From Phlebiopsis flavidoalba (Eukaryota > Basidiomycota > Agaricomycetes > Polyporales > Phanerochaetaceae): a stretch of DNA of 64,000 nt. Numbering within the stretch: position 1 is the stretch's first letter; every line of letters starts with the position of its first letter. Of this stretch, positions 25,045 to 38,800 are shown in pieces. Where the stretch lies: assembly GCA_035772785.1 (NCBI GenBank), contig JAOCPU010000020.1, forward strand, positions 62,001-126,000, written 5' to 3'. The translations under genes and the position numbers were made by a program. The notes below the pieces were generated by a model. The model worked only from the letters and a program-made list of their open reading frames with translations, was not told the origin of the DNA and ran no database searches.

Positions 25045-26952
25045 ACCACACAGTCATGTGCTTCTCAAGACTCGGCGGTCGTTACTCTCCGGAGAGGGAG
25101 GGGGAGGGCGTTCGACATTGTTGGGGTGTCGGTCGTCGTATGGACGAAGGGATGGGTAGTTGGCGTGGGATATTACATAGAATGAAAACTATATAGTGCG
25201 GGGGCGGCGCTCGAGGGCAGTGAATGACAAGCCGACTGCCGAGCACATATCCAAATGGAGGGAGCACCTTTGCATGTTTGTGGACCCCGTCAGAGCCAGG
25301 GACGTCGTTTAGTCATTTCGCCCCACTGCTGTGGTGACACGAGCGCCACGCGGGTAGGTCAGGGAACTGGGGCAAACGCCCGCCCGATAGGGCCGACCGA
25401 CTCACTCGGTCCCCGTCGATCGACCCCACCGGCGGCGGTCCGGCCCCAGGCTCGCAGACCACACGCACCCGACGACTGCGACGACATGGACGGCGGGCAA
25501 ACGGCGGCGGCAGCACACAGCGCCACGACAGTCAAACCGACAGCTGCACCTGGTTTTGCACCCATCGCACGGTAGCGCTTTACGAACGCCGCCAGACTCT
25601 GGCACACATACCCCACCGCGCAGACCCGTGAGAAAATGCAAGCGAAGGCCACAGGGCGACGGCGTCGTACATGCAGCTCCATCAGTCGCCAAGCAGAGCC
25701 TATCAGCGTCTTGCTCCTTGCCCACATGACCCTGCCTCGTGTGCTACCTGCAAAAAAAGGAGATAACACATGTGGCCACGCTGCCGTGTCCCCCCACCCT
25801 TTTTTTTGAGCCGTCCGGTTTAGGATGCCCGGCGGCCGGCGGGGGCGCGGCCAGGCCTGTCGACCGCCTCGGCGCCGCGAGCTCGTCCATGAGATCGCAG
25901 CGCCGACCGCGCCCACGCGAGGAGGCGGCGGGCGGTGCATGTGGTGCCCGCGCGACATATTGCGTCCCCGGCCACGTGCGCGCACCGTGTGAACACGCCG
26001 CTATCGCTGCCCCCGCCCGCGCCCACGCGCGCCCCAGGCACACACGCGGGTGCCGACGCCCACGCGGAAGCAAAAACACGGCCGCAAATTTTAATTAAAT
26101 GGCGTGCGTGAAAATAAAATTGGTCCCAGGAAATAAAAAAAAAATTGGCCACACACGGCGGGCCGAGCTCTGCGGCGTGCCCGGCCGGCACTGGCGAGGG
26201 CGACACCTGGCGCAGCATGTGGGGACCGGGGCGTGCCAAGGCCTGCGCCGCGCGCGCGCACGCCGATCCGCGTCTGCCCCCCGTGCGGCGCTGCCAACGG
26301 TTAATGCGGGCCCCCCGGCGTGCCTGACAGCGCTGCGTCTTATTGCAGCGCGCGCCGCCATCCATGGCGTGTGATAGCGTCCACCCGTGCGCCGTGTCTG
26401 TCTCTGCCTCAACTGTCGCTCCTCGTCGATGGCTCTCCTCCTCGGCCTTCTCTGGGCCCCGCCGGACACCACCCATGGAGCGGAGCAGCTGCCAAACCGA
26501 CTATCGACTCCTCTTCCTCGCGTCGACGGCCTCCTCCCTGCAATCTCGCACGACACCAACCATAAGCAGTCAAGCTCGATCCCAGCCAGGACACCAGCTC
26601 CCCGCCCGCCCCCGCACACGACTCCAATTGCCCGCCGCCCATTGGCCCGCGCAGCCCACCACTCACCTGCCGGCGATTCGCATCACTCACTCACTCGCAC
26701 AAGGCGCGTATACAGAGGCACATAAACGCAATGTAATAAATGCTACAAAAATTGCTATTCGTACGTTCTTCGTGCAGAGATGTGTGTGTGTGGGTTAGAT
26801 GATACACCGCCCCCGCGGCGCCGCGCGCCGAAAGTGTCCGGCGCGTGCCCGGGGCGTTCGTCGCGAAAAAGAGAGATAGGACTGCCGTGCGTTCTCAAGC
26901 ATTAAGTGGTAGAGGCGAGATTCAGAGAAATGTTGGGAAGGGAAGGGGATGT
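25045..26952. other. GC-rich interval without a recognised gene
   Basis: Long open frames occur on both strands, especially minus (25359-25985, 25820-26476, 26095-26619), but the interval is very GC-rich, where stop codons are rare. One frame (25600-25480, minus) encodes a hydrophobic stretch (AVGLTVVALCAAAAV). A short AT-rich island sits at about 26085-26145. The 3' end of the DAHP synthase gene lies to its right. Confidence 0.35.
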
Positions 26953-28381
26953 CTAGGGGGAGTGTCTACGCCTCGAGCGCAGCGCGCTTGTTTTCAGTCC
27001 CGCAGCGATGAGCTTCGAGCGGCGCTCCGCCACAGCCTACACCTCATCAGCACGAATAAAGAAAAAAAACGGAAAAAGTGGGGCGCACCTCGTTGAGCCG
27101 GTCGAGCATGCCGACGGTGGTGGCCCAGTCGACGCACGCGTCCGTGATGGACACGCCGTGATGGACACCCGTGCTTGAGCGCGCCGGGGCCCGCGTTCCG
27201 GCACGTCCTGCCGCCCCGCGTTGATGTTCGACTCGATCATCACGCCCGTGATCGCGACGTCGCCCGCGGCGAGCTGCGCGCAGATGTCGTCCACGACCTT
27301 GGGCTGGTTGTTGTGGTTCTTCTGCGAGTTTGCCGTCTACCCCACCATCAACACCCATGATTTGAAAGTAAAGAGAGGGAGCGTACGGGAGCAGTCGATC
27401 ATGATCGACGGGTGGTGCGCGGGGCGCGCCTTCGAGATCGCCCGCGGCGGCCGCCTGGTACGTGCCTCGGCCGAAAAGTTGTGGGCCCGCGGCTCCCGCC
27501 GCGCAGGATGCACGTGCACGTCCTGGTTCCCGCGCGTCTTCACGATCGCCGCGAGGCCCTGCTCCGTCACGCCCAATGAACGCGTGCGGGTTCGACGCCG
27601 AGCGCATTGCGTCCACCCGCCACGCCCACCTACAACATCCCTCAACACCCATAATAAGCAGAGGAGGAGGGGGGGGACTACACGCTGCCGTCGGGTCTCG
27701 GTGCCGTTCTTGAACCGATGGGGAACGAGACGCCGCTCGCGAGCTCGCGGTGGAGTGGCTCTCGGTCTGTGCGCGCGCCGATGGCGCCCCAGCTCGTCAG
27801 GTCGGAGATGTACTGCGGCGAGATGGTGTCGAGCAGCTCGGAGCCGACGGGGATGCCCATGCCGTGAGGTCGCACAGCAGCTGGCGCGCGATGCGGATGC
27901 CCTTGTTGATCTGGACACGAGCCGTCAATGTCCGGGTCGTTGATACAGGCCCTTCCACCGACCGTCGTGCATGCGCGGGTTTCTGCGTCCGTCAGCACCC
28001 GCCGCGCGCCCGCGGAGTGAAAAGCACTCACTTCGCTGTGGGCGCCCGTCAGCGCGGGCAGAGAGAGAAAAAAAACACGCGGACGGGACTCACAAGTAGG
28101 CCCGCATGACGATGTGCAGGTTCGGCCAGGAGGGGATCTCTTCTCGCGGAGGAGGTGCGCGTACTCGATCGCCTGCTCGGTCGAGTGGATCGAGCACGGG
28201 CCGACGACGACGATCACGCGGTCGTCCTGCTCTCCTGCGACAGGATGCGTCGCCGACGTGTGAATCGAGCTCCGCCGCGGTCGTCGCTTGCGGACACGCG
28301 ACGACGCGCGGATATCTCGTGCCGCAGGAGCGCCGGCTGCACCAGCGGGTCGTACTGTGCGAGGCCTCGGTCAGCTATCAT
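26953..28381 (-). CDS. DAHP synthase (3-deoxy-D-arabino-heptulosonate 7-phosphate synthase)
   Basis: This enzyme joins phosphoenolpyruvate and erythrose 4-phosphate in the first step of the shikimate pathway. Reading from the ATG at 28381-28379: [18 protein letters not shown], then [19 protein letters not shown] (about 28215-28160), INDPDIDGS (about 27940), [20 protein letters not shown] (about 27860-27800), [11 protein letters not shown] (about 27740), and [20 protein letters not shown] (about 27570-27510). Then come [27 protein letters not shown] (about 27280-27220) and [20 protein letters not shown]. An intron at about 27093-27050 leads to a short last exon ([14 protein letters not shown]). 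The type I (ARO3/ARO4, AroFGH) layout is complete. The sequence does not show which paralogue this is or how it is feedback-regulated. A CT-rich stretch just upstream of the ATG is a likely promoter element. Frame breaks occur at least five times. Confidence 0.96.
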
Positions 28382-30041
28382 TCGAGAACGGCTGCGGGGA
28401 GAGTGATGGCCGTGCGGTGGTAGAGAAGACGCAATTTTGGATCAGGTGAAGGTGGGAAAAAAAGTTTAAAACGGTTAAAAGGCTGTGGGTGATGGAATGG
28501 GTCTAGGGGAGAAGAGTTCTAGGAGGGAGAAGAGCGGGAGACGTCTAGAGGAGAAGCTGCTCGAGAGAAAGAGAGGATGGGAGAGTAGGCTGGGCTGCGA
28601 AACGTGTCCGGAAGGACTCAGCGTTTTAATATGTTCTTTGTTTCGCTTCCAGCATTGATGGGCCAGCGTCCGCTGCAGGCAAGCAGCACGCCCGAACACG
28701 ATCAACCGCGCGTAGCCAACCAGTCGAGCAAGAACGAGAGCGGTGGCGGTGCAGGGGGCCCTCGTACGCGGGTGCTGGCCCAGGATTAGGGACGGTGCGA
28801 GCCACTGTTCTGGCGCTCGAGGTATGTCGCCCCCCCCCCCTCCCTCCTACTCGTTGCCCGCGCTTGAAACGCAAGCTGCCCCCACCGTTGTGGAACAGCT
28901 CGCACCAGGCGCGTCGGTTCCCGAGGATCCAAGGCGGTCAGAACGTGCGTGCGCGCATCCCACGCGCAATATGCAATACCCGCGCAACTGCCGCGTCCCG
29001 CGCGCGGCTTACCGCTGCGCCTCCGGGACCCCCCGTTCGGGGCTCTCGTGCTGTCCCGCACAACACCGTGCTTTGTCCCGGTCGCCACGCACGAAAAAAG
29101 CACGAGCGGCGCACCTGGCCGCGGCGGCGGCAGCAGGCGACCAATGCGGGCGTGTGTTTGATATTCGCGCGGGATGCAAATAGCACAGCCAACGGCGACG
29201 TGGCAAGGTAAACTCACCCCGATGACACGTCGATCTTGGATGTAGTTCTGGCAGTGTCGCAGGATTTTCTAGATCTGAACCGGTGTTTGACGTGACACGT
29301 TGGAGTCATCTGCGCTGACTAGAAAACCCGTCGCGGTTAGCTCAGTTTCCACATCGCCATGGCTGGAGTGGGTGCAGGCGTACTGGGTCTCCCACGACCT
29401 GGGGGCTGCAGGGCCGGCGGATGCGGACTTGTGGTAAGAGTAGGCGTAGTGGTGGTAATACTTTTGAGAGCCGGGTGCGGGGCTTGGACTAGGATGACTC
29501 AGGTCGAGTCACTGGGTTGGTCGTCGAGGACGACAGGGAATCCCGGGGACACGTTGGTGGATGCGACTGGAGACCAGGTTTTGCGCTGAACACGAGCCTG
29601 CCCACAGAAGCAACAGAAAATTTGTGGCCTGACTCCATGGCTGCTCTGTTCAGCCTTATGAAGTCACCTTTGCGGCCCAAAACCGCCCCACGTGGGCGCC
29701 GCCGGGGCTAAAGCGCGCTTTGTGCCCGGAAACGTGCCAAAAAGGGCGTGCGCGGATTGGGCAGAAACGCCGGGAAGGCGCCGCGAAGCAGGGCTGTCGC
29801 GGCCAACGTTGGCAAGCTGCACTCAATACGCCCGAGTCCACCCATCGCACTCGCTGCCCTAATTCGACAGACGAATCGCGCACCGCGGCCGTCTCACCTA
29901 AATTTACCCGTCACGAACGGGTCCGGCCCCCCCTCGCCCTCCCGCAAACACCCCCACCCGCGCGAACCGCCCGACGAGGGCACGCTGCATCTCGCCACCC
30001 GCAACCGCGCCCGCGCCCGACGGCCACGCCACGCACCCGCC
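28382..30041. other. Divergent intergenic region with GC-rich open frames
   Basis: This lies between the head-to-head DAHP synthase (minus) and PIH1 (plus) genes, so it should contain both promoters. The first 250 bases are strongly CT-rich on the minus strand. From 28740 to 29220 overlapping frames are open on both strands without a recognisable domain. From 29650 to 29940 the sequence is GC-rich and open on plus. Confidence 0.35.
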
Positions 30042-31570
30042 ATGAGCGCGCCGCCCGCCGCCACCGTGCAGGTTGTCCCTCGCCCCGCGGCCCGGGTTCT
30101 GCATCAAGACGACCGCGCTGGCGAGCGCAGAGACAGGGCCGCCGGTGCCGCAGGGCATCAAGGTGTTTGTGAACATTGCGTGGGGACGCGAACGTGCCGC
30201 CGCCGCCGACCGCGGGGGGGCGAGGACGCGGTTTGCAGAAGGCGATGGCGGGGGAGGATGCGCGGTGGTACGTGCCGGTCGTGGTGTCCGACCCCGCGCG
30301 CGGCGGACGTCGACAAAGGTGAGAGCGCTCTGCTGTGCGTCCCGCCGTGCATCGGTGCGCCCGCTCGCCCGTGTGTGCGGTTCCCCCGCCGAGCGTGCGA
30401 GTGCGTCGCAAGAGATGCGCAGCTGCCGATCAACGTCGCGTGAAGTCGCGCGCGATGCATCCTGCGATGGCGCGTTGCCGCCCAGGGCGCAACGACGCGC
30501 AGCGGGCGAATCTCCATTTTGCCCATCTTGCGATGCACGCTGACGATGTTGACACGGTTGCCTGACAGCTCTTTGAACTCTAGCCGGCAAGCCCTCCGTC
30601 GTCCTCGACTGCATCTACAACGCCTCGCTCAAATCGCGCGCCACACGCGACGCCGCCTTCAAGACGTTTCTCATTGGTGAGTCGCGCCCCTTCTGTCTCA
30701 CCCTCCCCGGAGTTTACGGTGCTCGCTGCGCCTTCTGTTCTCGCGGACTTCACGTCCCAACTCAAAGTGCTCTCAAGAAGGAGAGAACACACGGCCACCG
30801 CGCGGCCCGCTCGTCCGCGCGAGCCTTCTCGTGCCTCAGCGCCACCCCCCCCGTGCTGTACGGACACACACTGACATCCCCACGCAGAACTCGCCCTGCA
30901 GCGCGTCGAGGCACAAACACGGGCTCAGCCTCGCGCGCCAGATCGGCACGCCGAACATCGCGGCCAAGGGCGCGCTCGCGCCGCGCACTGCGCTCGTCCC
31001 GCTCGCGCTGTTCCCCGCCGCTCGCATGAGCTGCGCGTCGCTGCGGAGAAGAGCAGGCCGCGGTTGGTCGAGGAGGTTGAGGCCCCCGCCGCACAGGAGT
31101 TCCGGCTGGGGGAAGGCTCCCGAGGCGGGGAAGCCAAAGGGGATTCTGAAGAATAGCGCCGCGAAGGGCGGTGAGCTCGCGAGGCAGGCGCGGCCGAAAT
31201 TGGAGTGGACAAAGGAGGACACGAGGATCAAGGTGACGCTGCACGTCCCACACTGGTAGCTGGTGCCGTCGCATCCCGCACGCTTCAATTCTGAGCTCAC
31301 GCACGCACAGACGCGCGACGACGTCGCCTCTGCGGCGCTCGAACGTCGAGCCGCGGCGGATCATCCTCGACATTCCGGGGAAATACCACCTGGGGACGTC
31401 GACCTGTCCGTGTTCGGACGCGCAGATCATGGCGACCTTTGGGGGCACGTCGAGCGAGGGCTCCGCGCTGATGCTCACAAGGACGCCAACGCGAGTTCGA
31501 TGTGGACCATGCTAAGGCGGAGGAGTGGCGGGTGCAGTGGCAGCAGGGCGTTGTGCTCATTTTTTTGTAG
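30042..31570 (+). CDS. PIH1: PIH1 domain-containing protein (R2TP component)
   Basis: PIH1/Nop17 is the adaptor of the Hsp90-R2TP co-chaperone complex, acting in box C/D snoRNP and PIKK assembly. The ATG at 30042 opens MSAPPAATVQVVPRP, followed by an extra 7-base stretch and then GFCIKTTALASAE. Next come QGIKVFVNIAW and DANVPPPP, broken by one extra G in a GGGG run near 30182. An intron (about 30320-30575) separates DVDK from AGKPSVVLDCIYNASLKSR, then AAFKTFLI (about 30655), another intron, and LALQRVEAQT...LARQIGTPNIAAKGALAPR (about 30890-30985). The CS-like C-terminal domain is present: KEDTRIKVTLHVPH, RRIILDIPGKYHL and IMATFGGTSSE, with a stop at 31568-31570. A decayed second copy lies at 54693-56194 on the other strand. 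Confidence 0.92.
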
Positions 31571-32841
31571 AATCAGGACTGAAAAATGTACATTGTGTTG
31601 CTTTGAGACTTAATTGAATTCCTGTATGGTCACCAACTACGACCAGATTGACATCGTCGTGATGAATGAAGGACTGCCGCGGCTTACGAAGCCGCTCCTT
31701 TGTCGCTGCGTCCTATAATTATATTACGAGACACGACTCGTCAAGCTTAGACAGCGGCACCAGCGATGCATCTCAGATGACAGCGGTAGGTGCCAACACC
31801 ACCCCTGGCCGAGCAAATCGTTCGCCGCCGTGGTGGAAGGCGCGCAGAGTCGTCGGGCGCTGTGATTGTTGTCGGACTCGGGTGTCGCCCCTCCAACAAA
31901 CCCGGCTGCCAAGCCTATCTCTCCCATCTCGCTCGTGATTTCGAATTCTCGCCCAACCACAAAACTGAAACCTCTTCATTTTATCGCCCCCTACATTCGA
32001 GGGGGACTCAAATGAAATGAGACCAAGTAGTACTTTTTTTCTACTCTGCGGCAGGATTTCGCCTGTTTCAGTGCGGATAGCGAGATCAGCCACAGGTTAC
32101 ATACCCCCGCGCATCAGCATCACGCCGTCATAGGATTGTCTTCCCACCCCCCGCGATGCGCAATGCGGTGGCTGCGGCGCGTGCGATGCTGGCAGGGTGC
32201 CACACAAAGGCGTTGCAGGCGAGTGAGCTACGTGGCTAGCAAGCGGAGTCAGCACTGCGCTGACGTGCGCCTCAACACGGAAACAACAGAACGCGTCGTT
32301 TCGTAGACGCTATCGCGTTCCTTTCCCACCGCGATCTGCAGTCATTACACACTCACCGCCCGGGCTCGCCGAACTTGCTACTCACTCCCGGTTTTACCGA
32401 CGGTTGACCTACGACTTGCAAGTTATCGCGCGTTATCTTTACGTTTGAAGGATTGCTCACGTGTGTGCATCAGGAATCTATTCCCTCCGATTTGCGCCAA
32501 AGGTTCGACGGCTGCTTTCTGCGGAGGATGTCTTTTACGGTCGCTGCTAGCAGTACACTGGTGTACATCTGTCCGGTCTCTTTTGATTGTAAATCATGTT
32601 GCACGTGTAGTGCGAGTTGAGCTGGAAACTGCTGTTTTTGCGAGGAGCAGAAAAATTTTGCTGCAACGAAACGTTTGGTTAGGATGCGATGAGGGCCGTT
32701 TGTAGTTCATAGAGTGTGCACCGCTTAAGGGTGCGTTTCAGGCACTTTCCGGTGACAACCCCCATTCAGCCTAAGCATCCAGACCCCTCTTTAGCCATGC
32801 GAATCCACGCAAGACACATTATAGAAACCGTTATACCGTCG
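31571..32841. other. No recognisable gene
   Basis: Between PIH1 and APC1 I see only short frames (31666-31938, 32445-32705) without motifs. The AC-rich plus-strand stretch at 32910-32980 belongs to the start of APC1. Confidence 0.4.
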
Positions 32842-35800
32842 ATGTCGTGCGTTGCTGTGGGAGACGCGGACACCGGCTCCAGACGCTTCTTACACGAGCA
32901 GGGAACAACGAACCCCACACACACCCACCACACCACCACCACCCCGTGGCCACAGCGCCCACACCCACACCCCTGTCCCAACCCCACCGAATCCGACTTC
33001 CGCGGCGCAATCCGCAAGGCGCACGCAGCGGGCTCACAAACGGCCGAGCCGAAGCTAGCCCCGTGACATCGCGCTGTCTGTACCCCGCACACGAGTTCCG
33101 TCGCGGAGGAGGACGAGCTCGCGTGGGACACGCACACCGTCGTGCTACGGCATGCGGCGGCGTCGTTGCGCCCAAGCGGTTGGCAGGCCTCGCGAAACGG
33201 AAGGCCACAGCCGATCCAGTGGGCGTGCATCGGCTGGTTCGAGGCCCGCGGCCGTGTCGTGCCCCGCCGCGGCTGCGCGCGGGCGGGTACACGTCGAGGA
33301 CCAGGATACCAGGAGAGCGCGCACCGAGACGCGGAGCTGCGCGCCCGACGTTTTGTTGGCCCCCGTTTTGCTCTGTGGCGCGGCGGAGGGGGCCAATGAG
33401 CGGAGGACGCGAGCCGGTCGGTGCCGCACAGCGCGTCGGGCCTGTTTCGTCTTTCTGCGGAGCCTCTGTCGGTGTGTTCTTCATGAACGGCCTCGAGCAT
33501 ACGTTCTACCTGCCGTTTCTCGGCGGAGCGGCGTGGCCCCTCGCGAGCCGCACGGGATCATGATGCAGCGGCGTGCTCGAGCCGGAGGAGCTCGAGAAGA
33601 GGCAATGGCCTGCGGCGAACGAGCCGATCACGACGTGTTTGCACACCGATTGGGCAACCCCTTTGCCGAGGCGTCACAGTCGGGATCACCGCGACGAGTC
33701 GACAAAGCCCTGCAATCCTCGTGCGAAGAGCTGCGCAAACGGACCAGAGACCCCAAGATCGACACCGTCCCCGCGCAAGAAACACGTCCTCTGCGGACTT
33801 CCCGCCCGACCGCCGACCCTCTGTCGAACTGCTCGCGCTGACGCTCAACCAAGCACCCGCCAAAGGACCATCACCGTCTGGCCCGGTACGCTACACCTCA
33901 CCGAACAATCCCTCCGCTGGCCAAAACCCCACAGACGACCCACACGACACACCGCGCTGCGATGCCCCGCGGCCACTCCGCTCGAGACCCCTTTCGCCCC
34001 GGGCATGCGTCGTTGCCGCAGGCAATGGAGCCACCGCCGCTGCGTCGCTGGCGGCGCGCGCAGCCTGCGCTCACGGGCGCTGACCATGGCGTCGATCGTC
34101 TCCGGCGCTTGTGCAACGACGCCGGGCACGCCTGGGCACGCGACAAAGACGCGCCATTGGAACACGCGCTTCGGGTCAATTATGCGACAAGGTCCTGCGC
34201 TTGGCACCGGCCGGGCTGAATTACGCCCGCTCGTTTGATTACCGTGGACTTACCATTACGGATGAAAGCCCAAGTTCCTGGATGGCGCAAGATGTACAGC
34301 GAGAAGTATACCGGTATGCAGAGGTGAGTGTAGGTGGATTTCTCATGTTGTGGGACGACATACAGTTTCGCCGTCGATGGTGCAAGTTGTGTAAGACATG
34401 GCCATTGCCAGAAGTGTGAAAACGATCAACGCAAAGGCTTGGTTTGTTCTGACCGGCCGATTCGACGGCTCCAAGGCGTGGGAGCACGTAAACCCGATCG
34501 TGCGTGTTGTCTGCCCGCCAGCTAAGGCAATGCGTCCGTCGTGATTACCCATTGGCACAGCTCGAAAAAACGACGGGCGCACTTTGTCGCATAGAAGGAA
34601 TCAAGAAAAGTTGTCCGCTTGTATGTGGAAAGTGTCCATTGCGCCCATCATCGAGAGAGGGCGTTTTTCGGATACACGACTTGTTGGTGACTCGTGCTCA
34701 AGCACGGATTAGGCTCGTTCCTCGGTTTCGTTCACGAATGGGACCCGACGAATATTGATACCAATACCGATCTCCGGGGCCTGACCGCTACCCCTGCTGA
34801 ACGTCACCGTAGAGTTGGAGAATTAAACCGGTGGGAAAACTTAGCTACAGGTATGACGCTACGTGCAAAGGATGGCTCGCGCCAGAGGACGACCCTGAAG
34901 GCTCACACCAGGCAGGGATTAGTACCTCCACGTCAAACAGTCGAGTCTCTTGGCCGATTGTCAATGGTTCTACCGGCTGAAAGAAATCATTGTGCTGCAC
35001 CATACCGCATCCTGCTCCATCTTTCGTCAGTGCTAGTCCTGCAAGGTGGCGATTCAACCCAGGCGGAATAGCGTCTCGTTTGCAGGCGTTCTGTTCAGCC
35101 CGTTGTACGTCTACCTCGGCGCTCGCGCGATCCGCCAGACTAAAATCCTCACGCACTTCAGACGACCCAAACATGCACTGGGCCCGTCCTTGCAAAAAAG
35201 CACCAGCGCGATGACGTTTCCGCGGCGACGACCACTGCGCTCCGCAAACTCCAAGTCGCCCGCCCGCAACGTCGCATCACTGCCCCGACACGGGCCTCCC
35301 CAAAACCCCCCCCAGACCCCACGATTACCACTCGAATGTCCTCACACGGACGCTCCACCACGTCGCCTCAGGAGCTCACTCTCAAACACCACGGGCGCTA
35401 CGAAACGAGATTTTTTCCTCCAGACCCTCGCGCCCGTTTATCCCCTGCCAGCTCGCGCACTCGCCGTGCGCACCCAGAATGGGCAGATATACTGGAAGCG
35501 CATCCTGCCAGGACGCGCATGGTAGGCAAACCCGACTCACGGCACTTCGCCCGCCAAGTAGGTCAGGTACGTCCATCCCGTTCCAGCCGATGTGCCACAC
35601 GAAGGGCACCCGTGCCGTACGATCGCGCCACTGACGCGATCTCTTGTGTGTTCGTGCGTGCACAGTGATGGAGCACCTGGACGACAGATTGCCGGTGTGG
35701 CCGCCGGACGCGTTTCGCGGCGCTGTGGGCGCGGTTCAATGGGCCGGAGCGCGCGCCGCCGCCGCACGACCTCTGCGCGCACGCTCGCGCGCGAGGCCGC

Positions 35801-38800
35801 CGTCGCACGTCTTGTGGCGTTCGCCCCGACCCGTGCGCGGGGCTCAACCGCCTGCTCGGCCCTGTACGCAGAGCACTCGCGGCAGCGCGCGCGTGCGGAC
35901 ACGCGCGGCCGGCACGCAGCAGGCTTGCGGAGGCAGGGCTTTGAAGCGCATGGTGCGCGAGGGCTTTTTTTTTCGCAGAGGGCGCGCTCGAGCGGCTCCC
36001 GCGCGTGCAGGCGCGGCGACATGTCGCGCCCGCTGCGGGAGGTGCTCCCTTGGACGTGCCAACTCCTCGCCCGCGAGCGACTGGCCGATCCAAGGGGGCG
36101 TACCAGCTCGTCGGGCGCAACGACTTGGCGGATCCACCGGAAGGGGTCTCAGCAAGTCACCTGGGCCGCTGCACACCATGAGCGGGTTCCGCACGGTCAA
36201 GGACTACATCGTGAGTGGCGTGCCTGGATTCCGCCGCGTTCTGGGGCTCACAGGCCTGTCGTTGCAGCTGCCGACCTTCCCACGCCGCTCTACTCGGGGA
36301 GCATGATGACGAGGTACGGCGGGCGATAAGCGGGGAAATTGGATCCGGTGACAGGCGTGGAACTCGAGAGCTGGAGGATTTCACCTCGATCTTACGATTC
36401 GGGCAAGACAGGGCGTGCTCCTGGACGAGGTCGCGCGAACTTTTTACGCTCGTCGAGCGTATCTGTTATCAAGGCCGTTGAACGATCCTGAGCTTAAGTG
36501 GGTATTCAGTCATTTGTGGCATGATGCGAGTCTTATGTGTTATCATCAGCGAACTTTTGATCAGGCAAAGGGAACATCAATTACAGGTGCTACGGTGTGG
36601 CGGAACGCACGCTTGCCTTGCCCCCTGGCAGGGCGCTGTTGCACCTTTGGTACCGTAAACAGGTCGTAACCAAAGAGGCCTACGCCGTTCCCAAGATCGA
36701 GGTTCGCCGAGTATCGGCGATACGCCTGTATCCAGCAGAACATTCTCATCTGCTCACCCGACCAAGGGAAACTTCCCCTCGAATGCGCTGCCTGGGGCGA
36801 CTTCCACAACGGCGTCGCCGCCGGCCTGCGAATTGCGCGCCCAACGCCACGGGCATTCAGAGCTCTTGGATCAAGTTCAAACAGGCCCTCGGAGCTCACA
36901 CCAGAACACGCCGGCTTCCTCTACGCTCTGGGCTCACCGGACACCTGCGCGAGATGCTCACTTAGTATGGAACACACCTATCTTGCGTACCTCACTCCAA
37001 AGCACGACCTTACATCTATCGACAGTACGTCCTTCTTGGTCTGGCTGCGCCAACGCAGGAACAGGAACCGTCACGTCACGAAGCTCATCGACGGTTCACA
37101 CACCCGCCCTTCTACCAAGACGCCCGACGTCGACCTCAATGTTCCCCTTATCACGCAGGCAGCGGTATCTCAGGTATCGGCCTGTTGTACATGGGAACGA
37201 AGAAACCGGCGGATGGCCGAGGTGTGCTTGAGCCAGATCAGCCCGAAAGGACCTCGTCCAACCCGACCCTCAGCAACGAGCATCGCGAAGCCTACACCTT
37301 CAGCGCCGCACTCGCGTTCGGTATGGTCATGCTAGGAAAAGGATCCGATGTCCCCGCTACGGACCTCGCTCTGCTGTCCCGTCTGCGTGTCTTGATCCAC
37401 GGTGACTCGCAATATGGCTGCAACGATGAAGAACCAGCGACCGTCGTTCGATGTGAACTTGACTTCGCCTGCGGCGACGATTGCGCTGGGCCTGATGTAC
37501 ATGCGGACTGAACGCCAGGACGTTGCCGACATCCTCACCATACCCGACACCACCCTGACGCTCGACAGAATCCAGCCCAGCTTCCTGCTGCTACGGACGC
37601 TCGCGCGTAGTCTAATCATGTTTAGACAGCATACAGCCTACATCGGAATGGGTCCGAAGCAACTTGCCATCTTGCTATTGTCAGGGCTCATGACTCAAAA
37701 TCAAACGGCCAGCAAATCCACGAGTCTTTCGAGCTGGCGCTACCACAACATCGTAGATGGGGCCAATTGCTTTGCTCTCGCGTTGATAATACGCTGGCAC
37801 CGCTAGGGAAGAAGCTTACTTGCTGCTCATCCGGTACCATGACATGTTCAGCGCAATGGCATACACAAAATAGTAAGCTCCCGGTAAATGAACCGCATGT
37901 CTGCAATATTCACAAAAGTCGATTTTATAGCACCCGCCATTGAGCACGATGATAAAGCGCGCCGCCATTCGCGATGGTGTTGAACGTCATCGCCGTCTCC
38001 CTCAACATCGTCAGGGCGGGCACGGGCGAGATCAACTGCTGAGGCGCCTCCGATATTCGTTTCGCGTCGCACAACATCAACTTCAACAGGTATGGTGGCA
38101 CGCACGTTTCATGGTGATACATGTCTCTTGGCCTGCTGTTCCTCGGTGGCGGCAAGTATACCGCTGGGCACCTCGGATGCCGCGATTGCGGGTCTCGTCA
38201 CCGCGTTCTTCCCCCGGGTTCAGTCAGGTTTTCATCATGGATAACAAGACATATCCTTCTCCAGGTAGATGATGAGACATTTGTGCGGTTCTGGCGTCGA
38301 GTTCGAGCCGAGAGTGTGTCTTATTACCAGAGACGTAGACACGAAGGAGGTCGTCGATCTACCTGCCTGTCAAGATCGAAGGGTCAAGGATGCTGTATGG
38401 CTGAGGTACGGCACCACCCAGACTCTCATTGTCGCCGACTTTGATCCACGGAACTAGTGGACAATGATTCAGTTACCATCCGGTTGTCAGACAGCCTCCT
38501 CCGTTACTGGCCGTTTACCCTCGAATTTGGACATATCAGCATTCATAAAGAGGCAGTGCTACGTGACCAGACCCTCTACGTTCACCGACGCACGGCGTTC
38601 CTCAGTTATACAGAGGGCACCAGTTTTCCCTTTCCCTTTGTTTTTCCCCCTTCCTTTTTTTATTTTTTTCCCCCTCCTTCCTTTCATCCTTTTCTCTCCT
38701 TCATTTCTGGCTTCTTCCCCCCCTCCTTCTACTTCCACCCTTTTCGTCTTTTTTTTTCCCCCCTTTTGTATTTTTTTATTTTGCTTTTTTACTTTTTTTT

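Noticed and set aside
25359..26619. Three long overlapping minus-strand open frames
   Set aside because: The region is very GC-rich, frames are open on both strands, composition is Arg/Ala/Gly-rich and no motif or intron series supports a gene.
28743..29217. Several open frames on both strands upstream of PIH1
   Set aside because: Mutually exclusive, GC-rich, low-complexity translations with no recognised domain.
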